A stretch of DNA of 64,000 nt from Hahella sp. CCB-MM4 (GCF_002260525.1 NZ_MRYI01000010.1:149107-213106); one strand, 5' to 3'. Positions 18,794 to 28,014 are shown, counted from the stretch's first letter. The notes: generated by a model not told the origin, from the letters alone. Numbers and translations are program-made.

Positions 18794-20562
18794 CGGCCTT
18801 CCTTCCATGCCTGCAATAGCCGGTCATAAGGCACGGTAATCCCTTTGGGTTTTTCATTGCTGAGCTTCGGCTTGGGCGAGCCTGGTTGTTGCAGCCAGTA
18901 CACTTCACCTTCCACTTCACTGGCGTCTTTGATTATGGGAGCACAAGTTTGCAGCTCAGCTTTACGCTGGATAACTGCCATGGCTCTGTCCTGTTTTTCA
19001 GCCAGATGATCAAGAGCAGCTTTGGCGGATTTTTCGCCCGTCACTGCACTGGCGATGGTCTGCCACCAGTATTTGGAAAGCTTGGGATAATCGGGAACGT
19101 TAACCCCTGTCGGAGTCCAGGCTTTGCGGGCAGGGCTCAGATAGAATTCAACCAGCCCGCCTAATTTGGGAGCCACCCTTTGCATTGCCGTCGATCTTAG
19201 ATCGGATTCCCTGATAGGAGTCAGGCCCACCAGTGTTTTGCGTAATGAGACTGTTTTGGCCACGGTGAATTGGGCATAGAGCCAGGTGGCTTTCTGGCGG
19301 GTCTGTGTCATGTTTTTGGGAATCGTCCAGGATCCCGCGTCCTGGTAACCCAGTTTCATGCCCTCTTTCCAATAAGCTCCGTGGGGGGAGGGAGCCATGC
19401 GCCACTTTGGGGTTCCATCTTCATTAACGACCGGCAGGCCCGGTTTGGTCATATCTGCGGTAAAGGCGGTGTACCAGAATATCTGTTGAGCGATCTGGCC
19501 TTGTGCGGGAATTGCGCCGGCTTCAGAGAAGTTCATATGGATAGCTTCAGGTGGCGCATATTCTTTCAACCATTTGATATATTTTTCCAGGGCGTACACT
19601 GATGCCGGGCTGTTTGTCGCCCCACCTCTGGCCACGCTGGAGCCAACCGGATGACAGCCGTCGATCCGGATGCCCCATTCATCTACGGGTTTGCCGTTAG
19701 GAAAGCCTGCATCTCCGGATCCTGCCATGGAGAACCAGGCATCGGTAAAGCGCCACCCGAGAGAAGGATCACGCTTGCCGTAATCCATATGGCCATAGAC
19801 CCGTTTGCCGTCTAATTGTTTGACGTGATTGGTAAAGAAGTCGGCAATGTCTTCGTAGGCTGACCAGTTAACCGGAACGCCCAGCTCATAGCCGTAGATT
19901 TTCTTGAATTGTTTCCGCAGCTCCGGCCGCTGGAACCAGTCATAGCGGAACCAATACAGGTTGGCGAACTGCTGGTCCGGCAGCTGATAGACTTTGCCAT
20001 CCAGTCCGGTCACAAAGCTCATGCCAATAAAGTCGTCGGTGTCCAGTGTCGGCAGAGTGACGTCCTTACCCTCGTTCTGCATATAGTCGCTCAATGCCAG
20101 AATTTTCCCTGAGCGGGAATGTGTGCCGATATTGTCTGAATCATTGATAAAAGCGTCATATCGATGCTGGTCAGAGATGAACTGAATCCATAAACGTTCG
20201 ATGACGGTACCTTCCGGTTGCAACTCATGATTTACCTTGATGCCGGTGATCTCAGCAAAGGCCTTGGCAAGTACCTGGGATTCGTATTCATGTGTCTTGA
20301 TGGTTTCAGACAGAACATTTAGTTCCAGGCCCTGATAAGGCTTTGCAATGGTTGCAAACCAACTTAACTCCTCGATTTGCTGATCCCGGCTGATAGAAGA
20401 ATCTTTAAATTCGGTATCAACCCAGTGTTCGATAACTGCACGTTGTTTCGGGCTTATCTGATCGGCGTATGAAGCTTGAGAAGGAGTGGAGCTTAGGAGC
20501 AGGGAAGTGGCAAGGCACGCGGAGGCGATGGAAGTATGTAAACCTGTTGTGATAGTTTTCAT
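18784..20562 (-). CDS. Large ABC transporter solute-binding protein (glycerol/sugar type), orphan
   Basis: A 592-residue periplasmic binding protein of family 1 size. It has a signal peptide (about residues 1-30, ending SQAS), an LNVLSETIKTHEYESQVLAKAFAEITGIKV segment typical of extracellular solute-binding proteins, and blocks such as FRYDWFQRPELRKQFK, GYELGVPVNWSAYEDIADFF, KVYGHMDYGKRDPSLGWRFTDAW and GAIPAQGQIAQQIFWYTAF. These resemble the long binding proteins of glycerol/polyol transporters (GlpV type), though the substrate is inference. No permease or ATPase gene lies beside it in this window. It faces the amylase-pullulanase gene. Confidence 0.8.
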   Translation of the reverse strand: MKTITTGLHTSIASACLATSLLLSSTPSQASYADQISPKQRAVIEHWVDTEFKDSSISRDQQIEELSWFATIAKPYQGLELNVLSETIKTHEYESQVLAKAFAEITGIKVNHELQPEGTVIERLWIQFISDQHRYDAFINDSDNIGTHSRSGKILALSDYMQNEGKDVTLPTLDTDDFIGMSFVTGLDGKVYQLPDQQFANLYWFRYDWFQRPELRKQFKKIYGYELGVPVNWSAYEDIADFFTNHVKQLDGKRVYGHMDYGKRDPSLGWRFTDAWFSMAGSGDAGFPNGKPVDEWGIRIDGCHPVGSSVARGGATNSPASVYALEKYIKWLKEYAPPEAIHMNFSEAGAIPAQGQIAQQIFWYTAFTADMTKPGLPVVNEDGTPKWRMAPSPHGAYWKEGMKLGYQDAGSWTIPKNMTQTRQKATWLYAQFTVAKTVSLRKTLVGLTPIRESDLRSTAMQRVAPKLGGLVEFYLSPARKAWTPTGVNVPDYPKLSKYWWQTIASAVTGEKSAKAALDHLAEKQDRAMAVIQRKAELQTCAPIIKDASEVEGEVYWLQQPGSPKPKLSNEKPKGITVPYDRLLQAWKEGRVM

Positions 20563-20926
20563 TTTTCATATACCACGTTCGTTTTATGTTTGTTTTTAGC
20601 GGGCATTTCTTAGCCTTCATTTTGTCCAGGTCACTTATTTTTCAAATGTTTTTTGTCTAAGTCCTGCACATTTGCTCAACTTTGGCCAGGCTTTGAGCGG
20701 ATTATTTATTATGACCTATAAACGAAAGTAGCATAGGGAAAAGGAACTAAAAAGTAAAAAAAAGAAAATATATGAAAGAAAAAGTGATAATTCGAAAGGT
20801 TTGGGTGGGAAAACAAACAATTGGGTGCAGGAAGGAGTTATCGGTGATAAAACCTGGTTTGGTTATATCACCGAAATAAGGAAGAAGACGCAGTTAGAAG
20901 CAGGAGGCGCGGAACTTATTGTCAGC
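20563..20926. other. 364-bp AT-rich intergenic region with an inverted repeat
   Basis: No gene recognised. A perfect 9-bp inverted repeat, TCGGTGATA (20841-20849) and TATCACCGA (20866-20874), with a 16-base spacer could be an operator or a hairpin. An A-rich stretch lies at 20740-20790. Confidence 0.45.
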
Positions 20927-21565
20927 TTAACTGCCGACAAGCTTACTGATTTTCTTAGGGTTCATTCCTTCTACGCGATGGTAGCCGATGTAGGTAACCG
21001 GATACCCGGAAATGCTTAAAGCTCTGATCAGCTGTTCTTTATTACTGGCTTTTTCAACATCAATTTCTTCGTAGTCGATGTTGTTTTCTGCAAAGTATTC
21101 CCGCATTTTCTTGCAGTAAGGGCACCAACTCGCGCCATACATGATCACTTTATCTGAACCATCTGAATTGAAATGCCGTTCAAACAGCTCCATTTCTTCT
21201 GAGGTCAGGTACTTGTCACCAAAGTTAACCGCCAACACCGAAGCAATTTCCCCTGTTGCATCACTGTAACTGCGTTCACTCCCGGCAACGATCAGAGGAA
21301 ATGAATTGGGGGCCTTAAGGTCTCTCCAGATCGCCATGTTCTCTTCTGAATCATTGACATTGATCAGTTGAAAGTCGACCCCTCTCTCTTGAAGATCGTT
21401 GATAGCCTTATCACAGGGAGTAGCGCATTCATTGAAAGTGAACATAATGGTTTGAGCATTGCCGTCGGAGGCAAATCCAACGCCAGGATCAAGGAATGGT
21501 ATCCACTCCGGTTTATACTGATAGATGGCCGCACAAGCGACGATCAGAACCAAAAACTTCTTCAT
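20927..21565 (-). CDS. Membrane-anchored glutaredoxin-like protein with two thioredoxin-fold units
   Basis: A 212-residue protein with an N-terminal hydrophobic anchor (MKKFLVLIVACAAIYQY). The C-terminal ~80 residues are a glutaredoxin: VIMYGASWCPYCKKMREYFAENNIDYEEIDV with the redox CPYC, and a cis-Pro region GYPVTYIG. The first half (about residues 38-120) looks like a second, degenerate glutaredoxin unit: TIMFTFNECATPCDKAINDLQERGVDFQLINV with a CATPC instead of CxxC and SFPLIVAG at the cis-Pro position. It probably works at the periplasmic or cytoplasmic face of the inner membrane in thiol exchange. The start ATG 21565 gives the anchor directly. Confidence 0.75.
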   Translation of the reverse strand: MKKFLVLIVACAAIYQYKPEWIPFLDPGVGFASDGNAQTIMFTFNECATPCDKAINDLQERGVDFQLINVNDSEENMAIWRDLKAPNSFPLIVAGSERSYSDATGEIASVLAVNFGDKYLTSEEMELFERHFNSDGSDKVIMYGASWCPYCKKMREYFAENNIDYEEIDVEKASNKEQLIRALSISGYPVTYIGYHRVEGMNPKKISKLVGS

Positions 21566-21639
21566 GGAATATCATTCCCTGGTGACATCAAACACGTTCG
21601 AGTCAAAGACTCGGCGAGACGTGATTATTTCTATTGCAG

Positions 21640-22563
21640 TTATTTAGTCAAGCCTATCTCACGCAACCGTTCCAGCAGATAGTCATGGGAGCTGATTGGC
21701 GGATAACGTTTAGGATTATCTTCGGTAACACACTGCGGTAACGAGTCAAGCGATACGTCCGGGTTCGGGTGCAGGAAGAACGGGATAGAGTAACGGCTGT
21801 GTCTGGCGGCATCTCCGTCCGGATTGACAACCCGATGGGTCGTGGATGGATACACATGGTTCGTCAGGCGTTGCAGCATGTCTCCAACGTTACAGACAAT
21901 CGTGCCGGGAATCATGGTAATTGGAACCCACTGATTGTGTTTGTTAAGAACCTCCAGTCCGGCCTGCTCGGAACCTACCAACAAAGTGATCAGGTTAATA
22001 TCCTCATGAGCAGCCGCCCTGACGCTGGCAGTCTCGCCTTCCGGCAGAGGAGGATAGTGCAATGGTCGGATAATGCTGTTGCCAAGATTTACCTTGTTAT
22101 CGAAGAAGTCTTCACTTTCACCGAGAGTTAGGGCAAATGCCGAGAGCATCCGGCGTCCGAGGCTGTCCAGGGCCTTATATAACGACAACATGGTCGTTTT
22201 GAATTCTGGCAGTTCCTCTGGCCAGATATTGGGCTGGAGTTGCGGATAAGGGGGTACACCTTCAATGTCTCTTCCCACATGCCAGAATTCTTTCAGATCT
22301 ACATGTTGAGCGTCTTTGGCGATTTCCGTTCCAAACGGGGTGTATCCGCGAGTGCCGCCGTTGTCCAGGAAGTATTTCATTTTGACTTCCTCGGGCAGGG
22401 CAAACAGAGACTCCGTAACCTTGAGTGACTTCCGAATCAACTCTGCATCAATGCCGTGATGCGTAATACCGGCGAATCCCCAACTTTTGTAGGCTTCAGC
22501 GAAGTCCTTCAGAAATCCCTCTTTGTCGGTCTCGAACCTGGATATATCTAAGCTTGGTATCAT
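21640..22563 (-). CDS. Isopenicillin N synthase-like 2-oxoglutarate/Fe(II) oxygenase
   Basis: A 307-residue non-heme iron oxygenase. The N-terminal DIOX_N-type region is present (SWGFAGITHHGIDAELI), and the C-terminal 2OG-FeII domain has the HxD...H iron ligands in AAHEDINLITLLVG and NHVYPSTTHRVVNP, with the 2OG-binding Arg in RYSIPFFLHP. Bacterial relatives are oxidases of unknown substrates in primary or secondary metabolism; ethylene-forming and gibberellin-type enzymes share the fold. It lies alone between the glutaredoxin-like and binding-protein genes on the same strand. Confidence 0.88.
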   Translation of the reverse strand: MIPSLDISRFETDKEGFLKDFAEAYKSWGFAGITHHGIDAELIRKSLKVTESLFALPEEVKMKYFLDNGGTRGYTPFGTEIAKDAQHVDLKEFWHVGRDIEGVPPYPQLQPNIWPEELPEFKTTMLSLYKALDSLGRRMLSAFALTLGESEDFFDNKVNLGNSIIRPLHYPPLPEGETASVRAAAHEDINLITLLVGSEQAGLEVLNKHNQWVPITMIPGTIVCNVGDMLQRLTNHVYPSTTHRVVNPDGDAARHSRYSIPFFLHPNPDVSLDSLPQCVTEDNPKRYPPISSHDYLLERLREIGLTK

Positions 22564-22644
22564 TGGCGTTTCTCTATTTTTGTAACAATTCAGTCGGTGG
22601 CTATTGTTACCTCATCGACGGCATTTGTCATCGGTAAGGTGACG

Positions 22645-23448
22645 TCAGTTGCTCATTCCCTGATATTTCTCAGACAACTGGCCTATCCACCCGTCCCGAT
22701 TCAGGGTGGTCAATGCTTTATCGATCTGCATCATCAGGTTTTCTGGGACGGACAGGCGGCTGGCAATATAGTGGAAAGTTGTGGCATGAATGGGGAGGGG
22801 GTGGACTTCAAAGCTGTCAGGCGTGTTGTCCTCTATGGCAACACTTTGAATGACAACCGGATCTGCGAGAAAAGCATCGATCCGGTTGGCCAGGAGCTTT
22901 CTGAGGTTTATGGCTTCGGCTACCACGTCTTCGATGACGATATTTCCGGACTTCTTATCAATGATCCTTGCCATTCTCTCGCCGTAGAAATAGCCCCGGG
23001 TAATACCCAGGTGTATGTCACTGTTCTGGAAGTCCTCGAAAGTTTTGAACGGAAACTTATCGAGCTCACCCCGCCGAATGATCAGGCTGTATTTTGAGGT
23101 TCTATATGGAATCGAGTACCAGGCAAACTCTTCTCTTTCACTGGTGTATTGGGTGGAGCTTGCCAGATCGATGTTGCCGTTTTTAAGTTCAATCAGGTGG
23201 CGTTTGAAGGGGGTTTCGATAAATTCTATCTGACAGTCGATTTCTTTCGATACCTGTTGTATCAACTCGATATCCAGGCCGGTGAGCTTGCCTTCCTGGT
23301 CCCGGTACATATAGGGCTCCCAGGATTCCCATCCCATTGACAATGGCCGCTCGCAGCCGGCCATGGCTTCCGGGAGGAAAAGAATAGAAAAGATAAAAGC
23401 AAGCATCCTCAATGTTGTCACAACACTCATTCCCTGTTTTTGGCGCAT
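22645..23448 (-). CDS. Periplasmic solute-binding protein, family 3, orphan
   Basis: A 267-residue protein with a signal peptide (hydrophobic MLAFIFSILFLPEAMAG) and the family-3 fold seen in WESWEPYMYRDQEGKLTGLDIELIQQVSKEI, SSTQYTSEREEFAWYSIPYR and LLANRIDAFLADPVV. Such proteins bind amino acids for ABC import or act as sensors. An alternative start at ATG 23430 gives a shorter signal peptide. No transporter genes are adjacent; it is one of three similar orphan proteins in this window. Confidence 0.82.
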   Translation of the reverse strand: MRQKQGMSVVTTLRMLAFIFSILFLPEAMAGCERPLSMGWESWEPYMYRDQEGKLTGLDIELIQQVSKEIDCQIEFIETPFKRHLIELKNGNIDLASSTQYTSEREEFAWYSIPYRTSKYSLIIRRGELDKFPFKTFEDFQNSDIHLGITRGYFYGERMARIIDKKSGNIVIEDVVAEAINLRKLLANRIDAFLADPVVIQSVAIEDNTPDSFEVHPLPIHATTFHYIASRLSVPENLMMQIDKALTTLNRDGWIGQLSEKYQGMSN

Positions 23449-23564
23449 AGTTGTCAGGTAAGTTGATCAGTAATCTGGTATTACCGCCTTGGTTACAACG
23501 TTCCGGCTGTTTATTGTAGTCGTTTTGGTGGTTAATTGGGCTAGTGGCTATGCAAATTTTGTAG

Positions 23565-24287
23565 TCATCGTGTATCTGGCAGATCCCTGCTGGGGGAGGG
23601 GCTGAGCATTGATAGAGCAACTCTGAAGAATGACAGCACGTAGGAGCCAATAATAACCACTGTCGAGGCTCCAACCAGCCAGGGGCTGGGGTAAGCCACC
23701 AGAAGAAGCAGGAAGGCATTCAGGGCAATGATGGGGACTGGCGTGCGGATCAGATTTCTGATCAGCCAGGGCATGGTGGTGGTAAATTGCAGGCTGATGG
23801 AATGAACGACAAAAAGTACCGGCAGAGCCAGACTGGCAGAAATCCAACCCAGGTCGGCCAGCAGCCAGACCAACAGGCAATGACGCATCAATTCATTGGT
23901 AGGGGAGCCTCCGGATGGGGTGTCGGAAGAGAGTCGTCGGGTGGAACGAATAACGATGGAACAGGTTGCCAGGAAGCCTGTCACCATTCCGAAGACGTCG
24001 AGGGATGACGCCAACGCCAGCACAATACCGCCGTGAACTACAGCATCACAAACATTATCCAGGTGTGCCCCGAATTGGCTGCGGATATTCAGCCAGCCGG
24101 CGATCAGTCCGTCGAGGTCGTCTGCGATGTTGTTCAGTACTATTACCCAGGGAATCCAGCTTAACCCTTCAGGCAGTAGTAATAACATCAAAGGAGCGAT
24201 GCCCAGTAAAGAGACCAGGTTGGCGGTATTGCGGTAACCCGATTGCCAAATTGAGGTACGTTGAATAATGCTGTCTGGAACCGGCAT
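23565..24287 (-). CDS. CDP-alcohol phosphatidyltransferase-like membrane enzyme
   Basis: Started at ATG 24287, one base after the stop of the upstream methyltransferase gene, the product is 240 residues with several membrane helices. It carries the family signature D(x)2DG(x)2AR(x)8G(x)3D(x)3D as D56, D59, G60, A63, G73, D77 and D81; the Arg is replaced by Gly64. These enzymes transfer a phosphoalcohol from a CDP-alcohol onto a lipid alcohol, or phosphatidate from CDP-diacylglycerol onto an alcohol, using the Asp-bound metals. With the cytidylyltransferase gene two places upstream it probably completes a lipid head-group pathway. A longer frame from 24359 overlaps the neighbour and is less likely. 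Confidence 0.72.
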   Translation of the reverse strand: MPVPDSIIQRTSIWQSGYRNTANLVSLLGIAPLMLLLLPEGLSWIPWVIVLNNIADDLDGLIAGWLNIRSQFGAHLDNVCDAVVHGGIVLALASSLDVFGMVTGFLATCSIVIRSTRRLSSDTPSGGSPTNELMRHCLLVWLLADLGWISASLALPVLFVVHSISLQFTTTMPWLIRNLIRTPVPIIALNAFLLLLVAYPSPWLVGASTVVIIGSYVLSFFRVALSMLSPSPSRDLPDTR

Positions 24288-24288
24288 G

Positions 24289-25113
24289 TTAAGGTCTGAT
24301 TCTCCTGGCGGTTTTGGGTCGTAGTAGGAAAAAGTGGTTTTGCAGAACCGGAAATTCACGATCTGATTTTCTCAACAAACCCGGCAGCCAGCCGCTGGAA
24401 GCGCGCAGACCCCAGTAAACTGATCCACCCACAACGGGGAGCATCTGCCATTTTTGAGGGACGGAGGATTTCCAGTGCTTGACGGTTTCGCAGCCGATCT
24501 GCAGCAGCTCGTAGGCAGTATTCAGCTGAATTTGGGACAACTCCAATCCCGCATCCGCAAACAGCGCTTCATAGTGCTTGATGGTTCGATAGATCACCGA
24601 GTAATCGCCCTGTTTGTGCTGGGTCATGGATCTTACGGTTGATTCCCGGGCCAGGATTACGCCTGTGGTTGAGAGGTTATTCCGCAGGTGAGTCAGAAGT
24701 TTCGTGTTGTCATCGTCACTCAGATACATTAACAACCCTCCAAGAAAGGCGAGATCGACTTTTCTGCTGGGTTGGTAGGAAAGGGCATTGCCGCAGTAAG
24801 TGTGGACATTGAGATGCCGCTGGCATCTCAGCTCCAGCTGTTCATATAGCGAGCGGCTTGCCTCCACGGATTCAACCCGTCGAAACCGGCTCGCCAGCCA
24901 TTGAGTCCAGTGACCCACTCCGCTGCCCAGATCCAGGGCGAGGTCATTATTTTCCAGGCCGCTTAGCAATGACTCTGCTATGGCCAGTTCCTTTTTAAGC
25001 CTGTATTTCCCTGCACCCTGCGGGAAACCGAAGCCGTCCATCATGTAGGGACCCATCAATGATGGGCTTACCCGGTCAAAATAGTGCCTAACCCTGGCTG
25101 TATCGATTTGCAC
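24289..25113 (-). CDS. Class I SAM-dependent methyltransferase
   Basis: A 274-residue methyltransferase with motif I LALDLGSGVGHWTQWLASRF and the acidic end of strand 2, VESVEAS, for S-adenosylmethionine binding; DLAFLGGLLMYLSDDD is motif IV-like. The C-terminus carries a hydrophobic stretch that could touch the membrane. Its acceptor is unknown. The tight spacing (three bases after the cytidylyltransferase stop, one base before the phosphatidyltransferase start) suggests it methylates the head group or its precursor in the same pathway. Confidence 0.82.
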   Translation of the reverse strand: MQIDTARVRHYFDRVSPSLMGPYMMDGFGFPQGAGKYRLKKELAIAESLLSGLENNDLALDLGSGVGHWTQWLASRFRRVESVEASRSLYEQLELRCQRHLNVHTYCGNALSYQPSRKVDLAFLGGLLMYLSDDDNTKLLTHLRNNLSTTGVILARESTVRSMTQHKQGDYSVIYRTIKHYEALFADAGLELSQIQLNTAYELLQIGCETVKHWKSSVPQKWQMLPVVGGSVYWGLRASSGWLPGLLRKSDREFPVLQNHFFLLRPKTARRIRP

Positions 25114-25116
25114 GAC

Positions 25117-25884
25117 TTATCCCCTGTGGCCTGCCTGTGCGATATTTTTCATTGATATCATACGCTGTTTTGCGGCTTGCAGGTCATCTAAAGTATCAAT
25201 TTCATACCAGCGGTCGGGATCGAACTTCACCGCTTTCATCTTCAATTGACCTGCCGCCACCAATCCTGCAAAAGCGGTTTCATAATAGGCATCAAGCCGG
25301 CCGGCTTTGACCATTTTCTGAATGCCCTGAAGAGCTCTTTTCCAGGAGGTCTGCGAGAAGCTGTAAATATTAACGGTCTTGTAGCTGTTCGGTGGAATCT
25401 CCTCTGGAGGCTGAATAAATTGTATGACCTCCTCATTTTCCCCTACCTCGACATGAGAGCCGTTCATCCAGGGCTGGGTAGGGGAGACGGCAATTCTGTC
25501 AAACTCAAGCATGGCTTCAAGCTGGTCACCGTCGAACACCAGATCGGACTCAAGCAGCAGGAATGGTTCGGTGATCGCGCTTCGTGCAAGCCACAAAGAA
25601 TAGATATTGTTGGTTGAGGCGTAGTGGGGGTTGTTGATCCACTCTACGCTAAAGTCCGGAGCATGCTCTTCTAAATAACGCTTAATGTGATCGCCCATAT
25701 AGCCAATCACCATCACCAGATGGCTGATGCCATGCGATCGAAGATGTTTAAGTTGTTGATAGAGAATGGTTTCTTCGCCTACCCGGGTCAGGCATTTGGG
25801 GGCCTGTTGGGTCAATGGTTGAAGTCTGGAGCCAGTACCTGCAGCAAGGATGACAGCAGTTCGGATATGGTTCTTGTTGTTCAT
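25117..25884 (-). CDS. LicC/PntC-like cytidylyltransferase (phospho- or phosphono-alcohol)
   Basis: A 255-residue nucleotidyltransferase. The N-terminal AVILAAGTGSRLQPLT with PKCL is the nucleotide-binding loop. NNPHYASTNNIYSLWLAR and the metal-site LLLESDLVFD strongly resemble CTP:phosphocholine (LicC) and CTP:2-aminoethylphosphonate (PntC) cytidylyltransferases rather than sugar-nucleotide enzymes. It should make a CDP-activated small alcohol or phosphonate from CTP. First gene of a three-gene minus-strand operon with a methyltransferase and a CDP-alcohol phosphatidyltransferase. Which alcohol is used cannot be decided from the sequence. Confidence 0.78.
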   Translation of the reverse strand: MNNKNHIRTAVILAAGTGSRLQPLTQQAPKCLTRVGEETILYQQLKHLRSHGISHLVMVIGYMGDHIKRYLEEHAPDFSVEWINNPHYASTNNIYSLWLARSAITEPFLLLESDLVFDGDQLEAMLEFDRIAVSPTQPWMNGSHVEVGENEEVIQFIQPPEEIPPNSYKTVNIYSFSQTSWKRALQGIQKMVKAGRLDAYYETAFAGLVAAGQLKMKAVKFDPDRWYEIDTLDDLQAAKQRMISMKNIAQAGHRG

Positions 25885-26066
25885 GGTATCTCCTTAATGC
25901 ACCACGCGGGTTCCATGTTCGACAAAATCCATTTTCAAACGCTGTTCAGTCTACAACTCAATAGACAGTGGGATGAACTTCCGAACCGGGTGTGCACCCC
26001 GAATGGGGCGCACCGGAGAGAATAGAGCTGTTTCAATAACAGGCCCCGGCGGAACCTAATTGGTTC

Positions 26067-26846
26067 TCAAGGGGGCGACATTCCATACTTCCGTTGAATT
26101 CGTGTAAAAGTTCCGTTGTCCTTGATAGTTTGCAGAGCGTCCTGGAACAGGCGGATAACCCGCTCAGGTGTCTCCCGATTAAACCCAAAATAATATTCCT
26201 GACCACCGCTGAGCAGCACCGTTTTTTCGACTTTTGAAGGGTCGTAGCCTTCCTTGTTCAGGATGAAATAAGTGGTCAGCTCAAGGCCGTAAAAAAAATC
26301 GATGCGCTTGTTAAAAAGTAGCAGAAAATTTCGGGTTTGGTCGTCGACAGAGTGAATATTTACATCGAACTTAAATCCATGTTCCAGTAATTGCCGCTCG
26401 CCGGCTTCACCCCGGACCGTACCTACCCGGAATTGTTTGACATCCTCCAGAGTGGAAACCTTGATATCGTGCCTGGACTTCAGTTTCCACAAATAGATTT
26501 CCCGGCTGGCAATAGGCCCTACCCAGTAAAACAGAGGTTCTCTTTCCTCTGTTCTGGCGAGGGTGAATACTGCGTGGTTCGGGTGTTTTAAGGTTGTCTG
26601 ATAGGCCCGGTTCCAGGGAAAAATCTGAATGGTCGTTTCAATGTCCACCAGATCAAGCATGGCATTGAGGATATCGATTGTGTATCCAGTGGCTTCTCCC
26701 TGATCGTTCACATACTCAAACGGCGGCCAGTTAGAATGCAGAAACGTCACTGCTGGAAAAGAAGTGTCTTTTGCTAATGCCTGATGACTGATTAGCGACA
26801 TACATATCAATATCCCTATCCGGCGTAGTAAAACCAATATATCCAT
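26067..26846 (-). CDS. Periplasmic solute-binding protein, family 3, orphan
   Basis: With ATG 26846 as start (GGAG ribosome site seven bases upstream) the product is 259 residues with a compact signal peptide (MDILVLLRRIGILICMSLISHQALA). Family-3 blocks are clear: WPPFEYVNDQGEATGYTIDILNAML, FTLARTEEREPLFYWVGPIA, VKQFRVGTVRGEAGERQLLEHG and YYFGFNRETPERVIRLFQDALQTIKDNGTF. It likely binds an amino acid or related solute in the periplasm. A longer frame begins at 26888. No permease or ATPase neighbours. Confidence 0.84.
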   Translation of the reverse strand: MDILVLLRRIGILICMSLISHQALAKDTSFPAVTFLHSNWPPFEYVNDQGEATGYTIDILNAMLDLVDIETTIQIFPWNRAYQTTLKHPNHAVFTLARTEEREPLFYWVGPIASREIYLWKLKSRHDIKVSTLEDVKQFRVGTVRGEAGERQLLEHGFKFDVNIHSVDDQTRNFLLLFNKRIDFFYGLELTTYFILNKEGYDPSKVEKTVLLSGGQEYYFGFNRETPERVIRLFQDALQTIKDNGTFTRIQRKYGMSPP

Positions 26847-27235
26847 AAAATCACTCCACATGTGTGCCCAGAGTTTCTGTCGAATCACTGTGCCCTTGGC
26901 TCGATGTTGGGAGTATTTTGCCGCTGGTGCTCTTCAATGAGCGGCAATTTAGCCCGGTTGTTATTGTTGTCAGCTGCACTTCTATCTAAAAGTGTATGTT
27001 CAATTGGCCAAATCGCCTAATTGAGATGTGTCAAAACACACATTAAAAATGTAGGTGCCAAATAGGCCAAAGGATATAGGTGTAAATGCCTATGTGTTTT
27101 GTGTGCTGATATTGGCTTCATAAATCACTTCTTTTGCATCCCGCTAACATGGCTGGTGACATTGTGTCGGCATGTCTGCCGGTTGAACGGTTAACGGCGG
27201 TGTGCCCCCGATGTCTCTTGGAAAAAGGATTTACA
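26847..27235. other. 389-bp divergent intergenic region
   Basis: Separates the binding-protein gene and the hydrolase gene, which are transcribed apart, so promoters for both must lie here. AT-rich from 26980 to 27130, with a small inverted repeat ATAGG (27076-27080) and CCTAT (27089-27093). No open frame with family resemblance was seen. Confidence 0.4.
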
Positions 27236-27994
27236 GTGCTTTCCATCGTTCGAAGATTGCTACCTGAGTTTGGTACCACCTATGGCCCCGCGGGAGAAGG
27301 ACCTTTTCCGGCAGTGTTGCTTTTGCATGGCTCTGAAGGAGGTCTCTCCGGATGGTCGCATCGAAATGCGGTGATTCTGGCTGCCCATGGATATATTGCC
27401 TATCCGCATGCCTATTCGCGTGGCGGTAATGCCTGGAATGCGGGTGCCATTCAGGATGTGCCGCTTGATAGGACTGTTGAGGCATTAGCCGCCCTTCGAA
27501 ATTTTGAATTCTGTTCCGGAAAAGTTGGGCTTTATGGCATCTCCCGGGGAGGGGAGCATGCGTTATTGGTGACATCATTGATGGCCTCTGAGGGTGGAAG
27601 CAATCTTCCGGATGCAGTCGCTGCGCACTCTGCGGCGGATGTCGTTTGTGGAGCATTTGATGCACGAAAATGGCGGGACGCAGGAGATCCGGGCTGGCAG
27701 GCCTGGGATCCCGGCGAAAGAGCCTGGCAATGGCGGGGGTCCTCGGAAAGCCTTAAACCCACCACGCCAATTGAAATCGAGCGATACAACGGCCCGGTCT
27801 TCTTGAGTCATGGAACCAGGGACAGAGTGTGGAGTGTGGAAATGACTCGAAGGTTGGAAGAACGTCTGCGCCCAGTGAATCCATTGCTGGAAACCCATTA
27901 CTACGAAGGGGAAGATCACACCTGTCGGAGCGATGCCGAAAATGTGCACCACGAGAAACTAATAGGTTTTTTTGATCGCCATTTGAAGCCGTGA
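27236..27994 (+). CDS. Alpha/beta hydrolase (acyl-CoA thioester hydrolase / dienelactone hydrolase-like)
   Basis: The likely start is GTG 27236 after an AAAGGA ribosome site, giving 252 residues. VLLLHGSEGGLSGW forms the oxyanion-hole region, the nucleophile elbow is GLYGISRGGEHALL (Ser in GxSxGxE), and the late FLSHGTRDRVWSVEMT and EGEDHTCR supply the Asp and His. This matches the BAAT-C/acyl-CoA thioester hydrolase branch, which splits acyl thioesters or esters; the substrate is not known. A longer frame from 27134 adds an unconserved segment. Confidence 0.8.
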   Translation: MLSIVRRLLPEFGTTYGPAGEGPFPAVLLLHGSEGGLSGWSHRNAVILAAHGYIAYPHAYSRGGNAWNAGAIQDVPLDRTVEALAALRNFEFCSGKVGLYGISRGGEHALLVTSLMASEGGSNLPDAVAAHSAADVVCGAFDARKWRDAGDPGWQAWDPGERAWQWRGSSESLKPTTPIEIERYNGPVFLSHGTRDRVWSVEMTRRLEERLRPVNPLLETHYYEGEDHTCRSDAENVHHEKLIGFFDRHLKP

Positions 27995-28014
27995 CACCGG
28001 CAAGGCGTCGGGGA

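Noticed and set aside
20801..21019. 72-residue frame opposite the glutaredoxin-like gene's end
   Set aside because: No start-site support, and the second half is antisense to the glutaredoxin gene.
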